From: an uncultured Coriobacteriaceae bacterium
Lineage (GTDB): Bacteria; Actinomycetota; Coriobacteriia; Coriobacteriales; Eggerthellaceae
NCBI GenBank assembly: GCA_900539675.1
Contig: UQDJ01000072.1
Span: 1 to 5,412 of the forward strand
DNA: 5,412 nt
Reading direction: 5' to 3'
The position numbers and the translations under genes were made by a program. Under the pieces are notes generated by a model. That model was not told the origin of the DNA. It made no database searches and saw only the letters and a list, made by a program, of their open reading frames with translations. Position 1 is the stretch's first letter. Each line of letters opens with the position of its first letter. This document shows positions 1-5,263 of this stretch, piece by piece.

Positions 1-648
1 GATTTAAAGTCGGTATATACCGTTATTGATTTCGACAAGACCAAGATTTCTGTTGGCGCTCAGAATGTTCACTGGGAGCCAAAGGGCGCTTTCACCGGTG
101 AAATTTCCATTCCTATGATTAAGGAAGTGGGCTGTGAGTACTGTATCGTAGGCCACTCCGAACGTCGTGAAATGTTCAACGAAACAGATACGACAGTAAA
201 CCTGAAGGTGAAGGCTTTAGTGGAAGCTGACGTTGCTCCTATCGTATGTGTTGGCGAATCGCTTGCTATGCGTGATTCCGGTGACTACTTGGAGTTTATC
301 GCCGCTCAGGTTCGTGCAGGACTTGCTGGTTTAGATGCTATGGATATGAAAAAAGTCGTTGTTGCCTATGAGCCCATTTGGGCTATTGGAACTGGACGCA
401 CGGCTACTCCAGAGCAGGCTGAAGAAGTGTGCAGTGCTATTCGCAGTGTTTTAAACGAACAGTTTGGCGAAGAAGTGGCTCAGGCTACCCGTGTTCTGTA
501 TGGCGGTTCTATGAACGAGGGCAACGTCGAGGCGTTGCTTGCACAACCCGATATCGATGGCGGTTTGGTTGGTGGCGCTTCGCTTAAGAGCGATTCGTTT
601 AGGCAGCTTATTGAAGCAGCCCATAATGCAACCAACACTACAGCGTAA
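1..648 (+). CDS. tpiA: Triosephosphate isomerase, 3' part (5' end outside window)
   Basis: Cytosolic glycolytic enzyme that interconverts dihydroxyacetone phosphate and glyceraldehyde 3-phosphate. The reading frame is open from the first base, so about 215 C-terminal residues are visible of a family that is usually near 250; roughly the first 35-40 residues lie to the left. Family landmarks occur in the right order: GAQN (fragment residues 19-22), the GHSERR block carrying the catalytic histidine (His52 of the fragment), the AYEPIWAIGTG signature with the catalytic glutamate (Glu124 of the fragment), and the phosphate-binding YGGSMNEGN and GGLVGGASL loops near the C-terminus. All catalytic residues seen are intact, so the enzyme should be active. 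The internal ATG at 115 is not the start, because conserved sequence precedes it. In many Gram-positive bacteria tpiA sits beside other glycolytic genes and secG, as here. Confidence 0.97.
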   Translation, partial: DLKSVYTVIDFDKTKISVGAQNVHWEPKGAFTGEISIPMIKEVGCEYCIVGHSERREMFNETDTTVNLKVKALVEADVAPIVCVGESLAMRDSGDYLEFIAAQVRAGLAGLDAMDMKKVVVAYEPIWAIGTGRTATPEQAEEVCSAIRSVLNEQFGEEVAQATRVLYGGSMNEGNVEALLAQPDIDGGLVGGASLKSDSFRQLIEAAHNATNTTA

Positions 649-674
649 CCTCCTAGTATTCGGTGTAGCTTTCT

Positions 675-709
675 CGCATTTCTGCATTGTCTTGAGTATT
701 TGAAATGCG
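675..709 (+). other. Weak inverted repeat after tpiA
   Basis: CGCATTTC at 675-682 can pair with GAAATGCG at 702-709 across a 19-nt loop. No T-run follows, so it is not a convincing terminator; it may only be an mRNA 3'-end structure. Confidence 0.25.
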
Positions 710-746
710 GCACTTGGGCTGACCGTATGATTTCGATGAAACAAGC

Positions 747-781
747 AAGAACATCTCTTGCGCGAGGCAGGAGATGTTCTT
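747..781 (+). terminator. Probable terminator hairpin between tpiA and secG
   Basis: A perfect 11-bp stem (AAGAACATCTC at 747-757 with GAGATGTTCTT at 771-781) closes a 13-nt loop. The tail is TTATAATTTG rather than a clean T-run, so termination may be partial. An A-rich stretch precedes it on the left, which could give weak activity in the other direction. It separates the tpiA transcript from secG, and it argues against a secG start at the TTG at 758, which would lie in the hairpin loop. Confidence 0.6.
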
Positions 782-826
782 ATAATTTGCTATTTGTGTA
801 AGCAAAAGTTGAGTAAAGGATTTGCC

Positions 827-1084
827 TTGTCTATCGTTGCCATTATATTTACGGTTCTGCTCGTAATCTCAGGCATTGGCTTGATTATTTTCGTTCTGTT
901 GCATTCCGGTAAGGGTACCGGTTTAAGCGACATGATTGCTAGTCAGATTTATAACAATCAGACGGGCACCGGTACGGTTGAAAAGAACTTGGACCGTATT
1001 ACCATTATTCTTGCAGCCGTATTCCTTATTTCGCTGATTGTACTTATGGTGGTATATCCTCACGGTTCCATTGGCGGTAACTAA
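827..1084 (+). CDS. secG: Preprotein translocase subunit SecG
   Basis: Small integral membrane subunit of the SecYEG channel that assists SecA-driven protein export. The 85-residue product has two hydrophobic helices (about residues 2-22 and 57-77). They are joined by a cytoplasmic-type loop that begins with the family hallmark HSGKGTGLSD, followed by a polar stretch (NNQTGTGTVEKNLDR). Length and layout fit SecG, usually 75-90 residues. I chose TTG at 827 because AAAGGA (815-820) lies 6 nt upstream. The same frame stays open back to a TTG at 758, but that start lies inside the loop of the preceding hairpin and would add an atypical cysteine-rich N-terminus; TTG at 809 is another alternative. 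The family call is firm, the start is moderately so. Confidence 0.88.
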   Translation: MSIVAIIFTVLLVISGIGLIIFVLLHSGKGTGLSDMIASQIYNNQTGTGTVEKNLDRITIILAAVFLISLIVLMVVYPHGSIGGN

Positions 1085-1123
1085 GATCTATCGGCGCAGA
1101 AATGGCTGCTCATACGTAAGACC

Positions 1124-1141
1124 GAAATTATTTAAAATTTC
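1124..1141 (+). other. AT-rich inverted repeat downstream of secG
   Basis: GAAATT (1124-1129) and AATTTC (1136-1141) form a 6-bp AT stem with a 6-nt loop, followed by TTCTTG. It could be a weak transcript end for secG but lacks GC pairs. The rest of 1085-1140 shows nothing recognisable. Confidence 0.2.
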
Positions 1142-1144
1142 TTC

Positions 1145-1172
1145 TTGCAAGCGGCTTTCTTTCTGTTAGTAT
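1145..1172 (+). promoter_or_regulatory. Candidate promoter for tRNA-Leu
   Basis: TTGCAA (1145-1150) and TAGTAT (1167-1172) are spaced by 16 nt, each matching the sigma70-type consensus at 4 of 6 positions. Transcription would begin near 1180, about 40 nt before the tRNA. A weak match, but sensibly placed between secG and the tRNA. Confidence 0.4.
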
Positions 1173-1220
1173 ATTCCTCGCTGCATGAGCAGTTCTTAAG
1201 CAAAAAGCTTACCTACATAT

Positions 1221-1310
1221 GTCGGAGTGGTGGAACGGCAGACACGCTAGCTTGAGGTGCTAGTGCCCACTTATACGGGCGTGCGGGTTCAAATCCCGCC
1301 TCCGACACCA
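1221..1310 (+). tRNA. tRNA-Leu (anticodon GAG)
   Basis: The acceptor arms GTCGGAG and CTCCGAC pair fully and are followed by A as discriminator and an encoded CCA. The anticodon stem CTAGC/GCTAG encloses loop TTGAGGT, giving anticodon GAG at 1254-1256, which reads CTC and CTT leucine codons. A long variable arm (GCCC...GGGC) marks it as a class II tRNA. The T arm is GCGGG-TTCAAAT-CCCGC. Length with CCA is 90 nt. All stems are intact, so it should be functional. It has its own terminator immediately downstream. Confidence 0.97.
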
Positions 1311-1322
1311 GCTAAACACAGT

Positions 1323-1352
1323 GCGAACCCCTTCCATCGGGTTCGCTTTTTT
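1323..1352 (+). terminator. Rho-independent terminator after tRNA-Leu
   Basis: Perfect 8-bp GC-rich stem GCGAACCC (1323-1330) with GGGTTCGC (1339-1346), 8-nt loop, then six T residues (1347-1352). A textbook terminator that ends the tRNA transcript. From here to the padR promoter (about 1353-1476) I see no gene. Confidence 0.92.
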
Positions 1353-1476
1353 GTGCCCTAATTTCTTGGCTTCATGAGTTTGAGGCGATGCATTATACGC
1401 ATCGTTTATGACTATATCGTTCGGAATATAATCAAGCCTCATATCTTAGTTCTTGCATCAAATCTAATTGATACTG

Positions 1477-1505
1477 TTGACTGCAATTACTATGCGACAT
1501 ATAGT
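1477..1505 (+). promoter_or_regulatory. Promoter of the padR operon
   Basis: The -35 box is TTGACT (1477-1482) and the -10 box TATAGT (1500-1505), each 5 of 6 to the consensus with the ideal 17-nt spacer. Transcription should start near 1512. The -10 box lies inside the first two of three tandem 14-bp repeats, so a bound repressor would block RNA polymerase. The predicted mRNA leader before padR is about 95 nt. Confidence 0.75.
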
Positions 1506-1535
1506 ATATTATGCATAGTATGCGACGCATAGTAT
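1491..1535 (+). repeat. Three tandem 14-bp operator-like repeats
   Basis: Units begin at 1491 (TATGCGACATATAG), 1505 (TATATTATGCATAG) and 1519 (TATGCGACGCATAG), with a trailing TAT. ATAGTAT recurs at exactly 14-bp spacing (1501, 1515, 1529). Units one and three, taken as 17-mers, match at 15 of 17 positions. Unit three contains the odd-centred palindrome TATGCGACGCATA (1519-1531). PadR-family repressors commonly bind palindromic or repeated ATGT/ACAT-like sites in their own promoters, so autoregulation by the adjacent PadR is the natural inference. The binding itself is not shown by sequence. Confidence 0.72.
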
Positions 1536-1553
1536 TAGAAGACAGTTTCATTT

Positions 1554-1564
1554 TCGTCTGACGA
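1554..1564 (+). promoter_or_regulatory. Short palindrome in the padR leader
   Basis: TCGTCTGACGA is an 11-bp odd-centred palindrome between the transcription start and the padR ribosome binding site. It could be a secondary protein site or a small mRNA hairpin; it is short enough to be chance. Confidence 0.2.
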
Positions 1565-1607
1565 GACTTAGTGCGACTGTTCAAAGGGATGGGAAGGAGG
1601 TCTTCGT

Positions 1608-1922
1608 ATGGATCCGCAAATGAAGCGTGGCTTCCTTGAAGTATGCGTATTGGCTGTTCTCAATCGCGGCGATTCTTATGGCTATCAAATCGTTAAAGAT
1701 GCGCCTGAGAGTCTAGGGCTTACTGAATCGACACTTTATCCGTTACTCAAACGACTTGAAAATGCAGGAGCACTTACTACGTATTCCGCTGAACACAATG
1801 GACGGCAGCGAAGGTACTACCGCATTACCCCACAAGGAACTGCGCGGATTGAGGAATTTATTGCCGAGTGGAGCGATATCGAATCCCTGTACGAATACGT
1901 GAAGCGAGGTGCTGGACGATGA
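1608..1922 (+). CDS. PadR-family transcriptional regulator
   Basis: Small (104-residue) DNA-binding protein with a PadR winged helix-turn-helix and probably a local repressor. The N-terminal MKRGFLEVCVLAVLNRGDSY and following YGYQIVKD are the usual PadR opening. The recognition helix region is LTESTLYPLLKRLENAGAL (about residues 37-55), followed by the wing with EHNGRQRRYYRITPQG (about 62-77). A C-terminal helix (about 79-100) would provide dimerisation, as in the short PadR subfamily. The start is firm: AAGGAGG (1594-1600) lies 7 nt before the ATG. The stop overlaps the next start as ATGA, so the two genes are translationally coupled. Upstream tandem repeats over the -10 box suggest that it represses its own operon. 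The signal that relieves repression is not evident; in this family it may be a small ligand or an interaction with the co-encoded membrane protein. Confidence 0.93.
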   Translation: MDPQMKRGFLEVCVLAVLNRGDSYGYQIVKDAPESLGLTESTLYPLLKRLENAGALTTYSAEHNGRQRRYYRITPQGTARIEEFIAEWSDIESLYEYVKRGAGR

Positions 1923-2614
1923 ATAAGAACGAATTTTTAGGTGAACTGGAAAGGTTATTGGACAAGTTGCCTGCTGCCGAAGTTCGCCAATCAATCGATT
2001 TCTACGCTGAGGTTATAGACGACCGCATGGAAGATGGTGCCACTGAACAAGAGGCAGTTGCTGCGCTTGGCAGTGTTGAGACTATTGCGAATCAGATAGT
2101 CGGGGAAATGCCAGCTGTACCTAAGGCGGTTGCCCGGATAAAAACGTCGAATCGTTTTGCCAACATCGTACTTGCAGTGGTGCTTTCTCCTATTTGGGTA
2201 CCACTTTCAGCTGCATTCATCTTGACAGTTGCTGCTATCTATGTGGCGATATGGGCTGTTATAGCGTCTCTGTGGCTGTGCATTGTGATCTTACTTGCTA
2301 TGGGGCCTATTGGCATTGCTGGATTTATCTGGAACTTGACAACAGGCTTTCCACTTACCGGTGTATTCATTCTAGGCACAGGGCTTACCAGTTGTGGTTT
2401 GGGGCTTTTCGCGATTTTAGGTATGCGCTCTGTTAGCAGTGGACTTGTCCATCTTACTCGTCTATTTGCTCGCAGCGTAAAAAGCTTATTCGTACGTGAA
2501 AAGGCAGAAGGGTCAGATGATCAGATAGCGTACGGAGCTCTATCTGGTGCTGATAAGCACCCAGCGTTCCAATCTGTTTACGAGGAAGGAGACGGCCATG
2601 AAAACCGCGCATAA
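1919..2614 (+). CDS. HAAS/DUF1700-domain integral membrane protein
   Basis: A 231-residue protein with an N-terminal cytoplasmic HAAS (DUF1700-type) helical domain (about residues 1-62; opening MNKNEFLGELERLLDKLP, then FYAEVIDDRMEDG and EQEAVAALGS). Hydrophobic segments follow from about residue 80 to 168, enough for three to four membrane helices, and then a charged C-terminal tail. Proteins of this type are repeatedly encoded directly after PadR regulators and with DUF4097 proteins, and are thought to act in membrane-linked signalling; the molecular function is unknown. The ATG at 1919 overlaps the padR stop and has GAGGTG (1906-1911) 7 nt upstream, so the longer open frame back to 1868 is not used. 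The C-terminus overlaps the next gene by 17 nt, including that gene's ribosome binding site. A role linking the membrane to PadR or to the exported DUF4097 protein is inference. Confidence 0.88.
   Translation: MNKNEFLGELERLLDKLPAAEVRQSIDFYAEVIDDRMEDGATEQEAVAALGSVETIANQIVGEMPAVPKAVARIKTSNRFANIVLAVVLSPIWVPLSAAFILTVAAIYVAIWAVIASLWLCIVILLAMGPIGIAGFIWNLTTGFPLTGVFILGTGLTSCGLGLFAILGMRSVSSGLVHLTRLFARSVKSLFVREKAEGSDDQIAYGALSGADKHPAFQSVYEEGDGHENRA
2584..2597 (+). promoter_or_regulatory. Ribosome binding site that fixes the DUF4097 gene start
   Basis: GGAAGGAG (2584-2591), 6 nt before ATG 2598, lies wholly inside the upstream HAAS gene. It decides for ATG 2598 rather than the in-frame upstream ATG at 2547, and implies coupled translation. 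Confidence 0.75.
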
Positions 2615-3611
2615 GGTTCTACTTATTGTGGCTACTGGTCTGGTGGCAGTTGGAGCTTTGCTGGCGGGGGTGTCGTTTGCCCTTGCTGGCGGCGATATCA
2701 ATAACCTCTCTAATGAAGATAGAAGTTGGCACAAAGAACACTACACCTTTAATGCTGATGAAGTTTCGGCACTCTCCGGCATTGATGCGGCTGATATTCA
2801 AGGTGTTCGGGTTGAAGGCTACGATGGCGATCAAATCAATATTGAGTATTGGGAAAACAATGACCGTAATATGAGTATAGAAAACGAAGATGGCGTGTTA
2901 ACTCTGAGGCAAAATGCAGGCTCGCAGTCACAACACCTGCAGTTATTCGCTATTAATGCGACTGATCATGCTACGGTTATTAAGGTTCCTGAAGATTTTG
3001 CTGGTAACCTTTCTATTGAGGGCTATAACGCTGATGTATCCGTAAGTCGCCTATCAAACCTGGCAAACTTAAAGCTACATTCGGACTGCGGACATGTTGT
3101 TGCCAATACTGTCTGTGCTACTGAAGCACAGCTTGTGACAGAGAACGGATACCTGCAGGCGGATATCCTAACTATTAAAGGTACTTTAAAGTTTTCTGCC
3201 GAAGCGGGCAACATGGTGCTAGATAGCATTTTTGCTGACTCTTTGGTAGCTGAAAGCGGTAATGGAAATACAAGTATAGGTAGAGCAACGGCACAAACCA
3301 TCACCACAAGCTCGCAGAGTGGCAATATCAACCTGTTTGGATGCGATGCTAAAGATATGGATGTGAAATCAGAGAATGGGGAAGTAGAGGTATCGCTTCC
3401 TGGCAGTGAGTCCGATTATGCTGTCGATCTTTTCGCAAGGGTTGGTGTTATCAACACTGGATTTATTCCTGAATCAGGTGATCGAAAGGTTTCTGTTCAA
3501 ACCGAAGCAGGCAATATTACTGTTAACTATGATGCACACAACTTAAATGAGCAAGGGGTTGTCTATAAGGGTGAGGCCCTTGAGGAGTTCTTTTCCGCTG
3601 CTCATGCTTAA
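2598..3611 (+). CDS. Exported DUF4097-family beta-repeat protein
   Basis: A 337-residue protein starting with a lysine-bearing N-terminus and a hydrophobic segment (about residues 7-29) ending in ALA-GG. This is either a type I signal peptide cleaved near residue 30 or an uncleaved anchor; the bulk would be outside the membrane. From about residue 130 short beta-rung repeats recur about every 20 residues: SIEGYNADVSV, VTENGYLQADI, SAEAGNMVLDS, AESGNGNTSIG, SSQSGNINLFG, KSENGEVEVSL, QTEAGNITVNY. This is the pattern of DUF4097 (also called Toastrack), a beta-helix-like fold found in envelope-stress and cell-surface modules of Gram-positive bacteria. Three cysteines occur in the repeat region (residues 164, 173, 249). 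The C-terminus is a short acidic helix. It is the last gene of the operon. Substrate or partner is unknown; sensing or shielding at the envelope is inference. Confidence 0.85.
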   Translation: MKTAHKVLLIVATGLVAVGALLAGVSFALAGGDINNLSNEDRSWHKEHYTFNADEVSALSGIDAADIQGVRVEGYDGDQINIEYWENNDRNMSIENEDGVLTLRQNAGSQSQHLQLFAINATDHATVIKVPEDFAGNLSIEGYNADVSVSRLSNLANLKLHSDCGHVVANTVCATEAQLVTENGYLQADILTIKGTLKFSAEAGNMVLDSIFADSLVAESGNGNTSIGRATAQTITTSSQSGNINLFGCDAKDMDVKSENGEVEVSLPGSESDYAVDLFARVGVINTGFIPESGDRKVSVQTEAGNITVNYDAHNLNEQGVVYKGEALEEFFSAAHA

Positions 3612-3680
3612 GAAACACTTGATCGAGGCAATATCAATGTTGCTGATTTTGAGGAGCTGATTAACTCGGCTGAAAAATAA
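3612..3680 (+). other. In-frame coding-like tail after the DUF4097 stop
   Basis: Directly after the TAA at 3609-3611 the same frame stays open for 22 more codons (ETLDRGNINVADFEELINSA, then EK) to TAA at 3678-3680. Its acidic helical end (FEELINSAEK) resembles the present C-terminus (LEEFFSAAHA), and GNINV resembles the beta-rungs. It may be a former C-terminus cut off by a nonsense mutation, a degenerate duplication, or chance. Confidence 0.35.
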
Positions 3681-3684
3681 TATG

Positions 3685-3727
3685 AGCTGGTGGGTCTGGC
3701 TCTTGCGTCAGGCTCGCCAGCTTTCTT
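3685..3727 (+). terminator. Terminator of the padR operon
   Basis: A 14-bp stem with three G-T wobbles (3685-3698 with 3709-3722) and a 10-nt loop, followed by TTCTT. The T-tail is short and interrupted, so read-through to the stronger hairpin at 3791 is likely. Confidence 0.72.
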
Positions 3728-3733
3728 GAGATG

Positions 3734-3778
3734 GCATATCGATATGCTAGCATCTGATTAGGCGCCTAGCACCTAATC
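3734..3778. repeat. Cluster of overlapping palindromes
   Basis: Perfect palindrome GCATATCGATATGC (3734-3747) overlaps a second one, ATGCTAGCAT (3744-3753). Eight bases to the right, GATTAGG (3756-3762) and CCTAATC (3772-3778) form a 7-bp stem, and within that lies TAGGCGCCTA (3759-3768), itself a perfect palindrome. The cluster sits between two terminators. Its function is unknown: a protein-binding site, a recombination scar or RNA structure are all possible. Confidence 0.5.
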
Positions 3779-3790
3779 TCTAGGTACATT

Positions 3791-3817
3791 AAGCCCGGGC
3801 GCAAGCTCGGGCTTTTT
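3791..3817 (+). terminator. Strong Rho-independent terminator
   Basis: AAGCCCGGGC (3791-3800) pairs with GCTCGGGCTT (3805-3814), with one G-T wobble, around a GCAA tetraloop, running into five T residues (3813-3817). It works on the plus strand; on the minus strand the tail is poor in T. It insulates the padR operon from the convergent abi remnant. The stretch 3818-3894 holds nothing recognisable. Confidence 0.9.
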
Positions 3818-3894
3818 GACTACAGAATAGAAAATGGGGTAGAACCGCTTTTGCAGTCCCGCCCCGATAAGCCCTAAAGCTTTGCTAGATGTGA

Positions 3895-4485
3895 TTATAG
3901 TAACAGCCCAGTTGCTGTTGTCAAACGCTTTACGAATCCCAGTGCCGCAACGGCGGGATTTTCTTGTGGGATGTCGAAGGTAGAAGCTCGATTGAGTAGG
4001 GATGTGAGTTCGAGCGTGCGTTCGCTACAGCAAGATCCTGGTGTGACGATCTTGCTGTATAAGTAGATTGTCACACAGATTTGCATCATTCTTGCACCAT
4101 GCAGCCACTTAGTTCGCAACCTTCGGGGAATTCCTGTCTTTGAGAGTGTGTTAACAAGCGTCGCTGGCGGTCTTATTTCGGGTCCGGTATCGGTGATGCC
4201 GTTGATCCAACATGAACCATGTGCTGTGGCGTTGCGCACTGAACGGACGTATTTTAACAGGTAGTAGGTGTCTTCTAGCTCGCCATCTTTCCATCTAAAT
4301 GCACAGAACTTAACGAGATCCGAAAAGACTCCGAAGGGTACGGCCTCGCAGAAGACCCATATCGGCATGTCGTTGCGGTACTTTCGTACGATAGCGCCAA
4401 CATAAGGGTTGTTTACACGACGGTTTAGTTCAGCTTCGATATATGAGCGCTGGTCACTTGAAATGCTGATTAAATAGTCATGCAT
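3895..4485 (-). pseudogene. Abi-family (abortive infection) protein, N-terminally truncated
   Basis: The 196-residue frame matches the C-terminal two thirds of Abi_2/AbiD/AbiF-type proteins, which are phage-resistance factors of usually about 300 residues or more. Landmarks are RRVNNPYVGAIVRKY, MPIWVFCEAVPFGVFSDLVK (about 40-59) and the HEPN-like RN-x3-H motif in SVRNATAHGSCWIN (Arg83, Asn84, His88), probably the ribonuclease centre of this group. The C-terminal end looks complete. What is missing is the N-terminal part with the usual YYRLSGY-type motif: the frame is open without a start codon back to a TGA at 4588-4590, and none of the three minus-strand frames up to about 4770 shows that motif. 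ATG 4485 has no convincing ribosome binding site. I therefore read it as a remnant, though expression of a short C-terminal protein cannot be excluded. Confidence 0.65.
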
Positions 4486-4639
4486 GCCACCAACGTATTT
4501 GGGAAAGAGCTTGCGGTAAGCATGAAAGCGAATCGGTAAACCACCATATCCTGAAAACTCCTTTTTCCTTTCTTTTCCATATTGGAATCACGCTAACCAA
4601 GATGGGTCGCTTAATAAGCGCTATTCTGAGCATTCCCTT

Positions 4640-4771
4640 ATGAGACCAATGAGTCATCTTGATGTGTCGTGGTTTACGGTCGAAACACCAGACCCTTCTC
4701 AGATGGTGTGGTTGGTAAATACTCTTCGGGGAAATGGTATACCTATATACTCCCTTGCAAAGAGAAAGTAG
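4640..4771 (+). other. Short open frame, possible displaced N-terminus of the Mrr-like gene
   Basis: ATG at 4640 (or 4649) opens 43 codons ending at TAG 4769-4771, and the frame is open back to about 4526. The translation has protein-like composition (VSWFTVETPDPSQMVWLVNT, then LRGNGIPIYSLAKRK) and ends where the Mrr-like reading becomes convincing in a different frame. It may be the original N-terminal coding frame separated by an indel around 4740-4770. No ribosome binding site is seen and I do not recognise the segment. Confidence 0.3.
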
Positions 4772-5130
4772 CAAAAGAGACTCGTATTCGAATCGCCGAC
4801 AATAAGCGTCGAAATGTTCGTGATCTTGAGGATCTTTGCAGTCGATTTAATGGATACGCGTTTGAAGAATACTGCGCAGCTCTATTTTGCGCAGAGGGCT
4901 ATGATGCGCAGATGACTTACAAATCTGGGGATGGTAGCGCAGATATTATCTTGAAAACCCCAACAGAAGAACGTGTGATTGCTGAATGTAAATGCTATAA
5001 GAAGAAGAGGGGTAAGACGATTTTTTTGCGCGTGTTAGGTCTTCTCGTAGATCTTCGTGTGCTCGAGAAATGTTGCAGTGGCGCTCTTCTGCATTCGTGC
5101 CGCATGGCGGTCGTTTATTCGAAAATCTGA
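4669..5130 (+). CDS. Mrr-type restriction endonuclease domain protein, probably decayed
   Basis: The 153-residue frame carries the Mrr catalytic (PD-(D/E)xK) domain: NGYAFEEYCAALFCAEGYDA (about 61-80), then TYKSGDGSADIIL with the metal-binding Asp92, then VIAECKCYK with Glu106 and Lys108 of the ExK motif. Mrr-type enzymes cut modified or foreign DNA. The core motifs are intact but the edges are suspect. GTG 4669 has no ribosome binding site and the first 30 residues look unlike the family. After the ExK strand, a run of seven T (5021-5027) precedes a stretch that fits the family poorly. The later strand MAVVYSK fits again, and the frame stops at once with TGA, followed in frame by Asp-Asn-Ala and another stop. 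The family normally continues through further helices. I infer a degraded gene; if expressed it would be a minimal domain. It is divergent from the abi remnant. Confidence 0.6.
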   Translation: MVYGRNTRPFSDGVVGKYSSGKWYTYILPCKEKVAKETRIRIADNKRRNVRDLEDLCSRFNGYAFEEYCAALFCAEGYDAQMTYKSGDGSADIILKTPTEERVIAECKCYKKKRGKTIFLRVLGLLVDLRVLEKCCSGALLHSCRMAVVYSKI

Positions 5131-5138
5131 GACAACGC

Positions 5139-5168
5139 TTGACTCTACGCTTTTGGTGAGATTATTAA
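5139..5168 (+). promoter_or_regulatory. Candidate promoter for the right-edge gene
   Basis: TTGACT (5139-5144, 5 of 6) is followed after 18 nt by TATTAA (5163-5168, 4 of 6) in a very AT-rich stretch. Transcription would start around 5175, giving a leader of about 100 nt. Confidence 0.35.
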
Positions 5169-5222
5169 TATTTGTTTAAAAATGTCATATGAGTACCGTC
5201 AGATTACGGGACGAGGGCACGA

Positions 5223-5263
5223 CGACCCATCGATAGGACGCCTTCTCGGGCGTTTTGGGGTCG
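5223..5263 (+). promoter_or_regulatory. Nested hairpin in the leader of the right-edge gene
   Basis: An inner stem ACGCC (5238-5242) with GGCGT (5249-5253), loop TTCTCG and a TTT tail looks like a small terminator. An outer stem CGACCC (5223-5228) with GGGTCG (5258-5263) encloses it and ends 1 nt before the ribosome binding site. Such a layout could be an attenuator or a translational control element, but no known riboswitch or leader family is recognised. Confidence 0.4.

Noticed and set aside
700..731. TTGAAA plus TATGAT as a secG promoter
   Set aside because: The boxes are good singly but spaced by 20 nt, and transcription would start just before a terminator-like hairpin.
451..744. Minus-strand frames opposite the 3' end of tpiA
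   Set aside because: They overlap highly conserved tpiA coding sequence and have no recognisable protein features.
1260..1442. Minus-strand 60-codon frame across the tRNA and its terminator
   Set aside because: It lies antisense to the tRNA; the RRRDLNPHARISGH end is the well-known false translation of a tRNA complement. No ribosome binding site or family match.
1491..1535. CRISPR-like array
   Set aside because: The three units are directly adjacent without spacers and lie on a promoter; operator repeats explain them better.
1743..1994. Minus-strand 83-codon frame across padR and the HAAS gene
   Set aside because: Shadow of two well-supported genes on the other strand.
2194..2436. Plus-strand cysteine- and tyrosine-rich frame inside the HAAS gene
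   Set aside because: Out-of-frame reading of codons for membrane helices; composition is an artefact.
2540..3331. Several frames on both strands across the DUF4097 gene
   Set aside because: Shadows of a gene with strong start signals and a clear repeat pattern.
4478..4774. Minus-strand 98-codon frame upstream of the abi remnant
   Set aside because: Tested as the missing Abi N-terminus; it is rich in Trp/Arg/His, lacks any Abi N-terminal motif, is in another frame and has no ribosome binding site.
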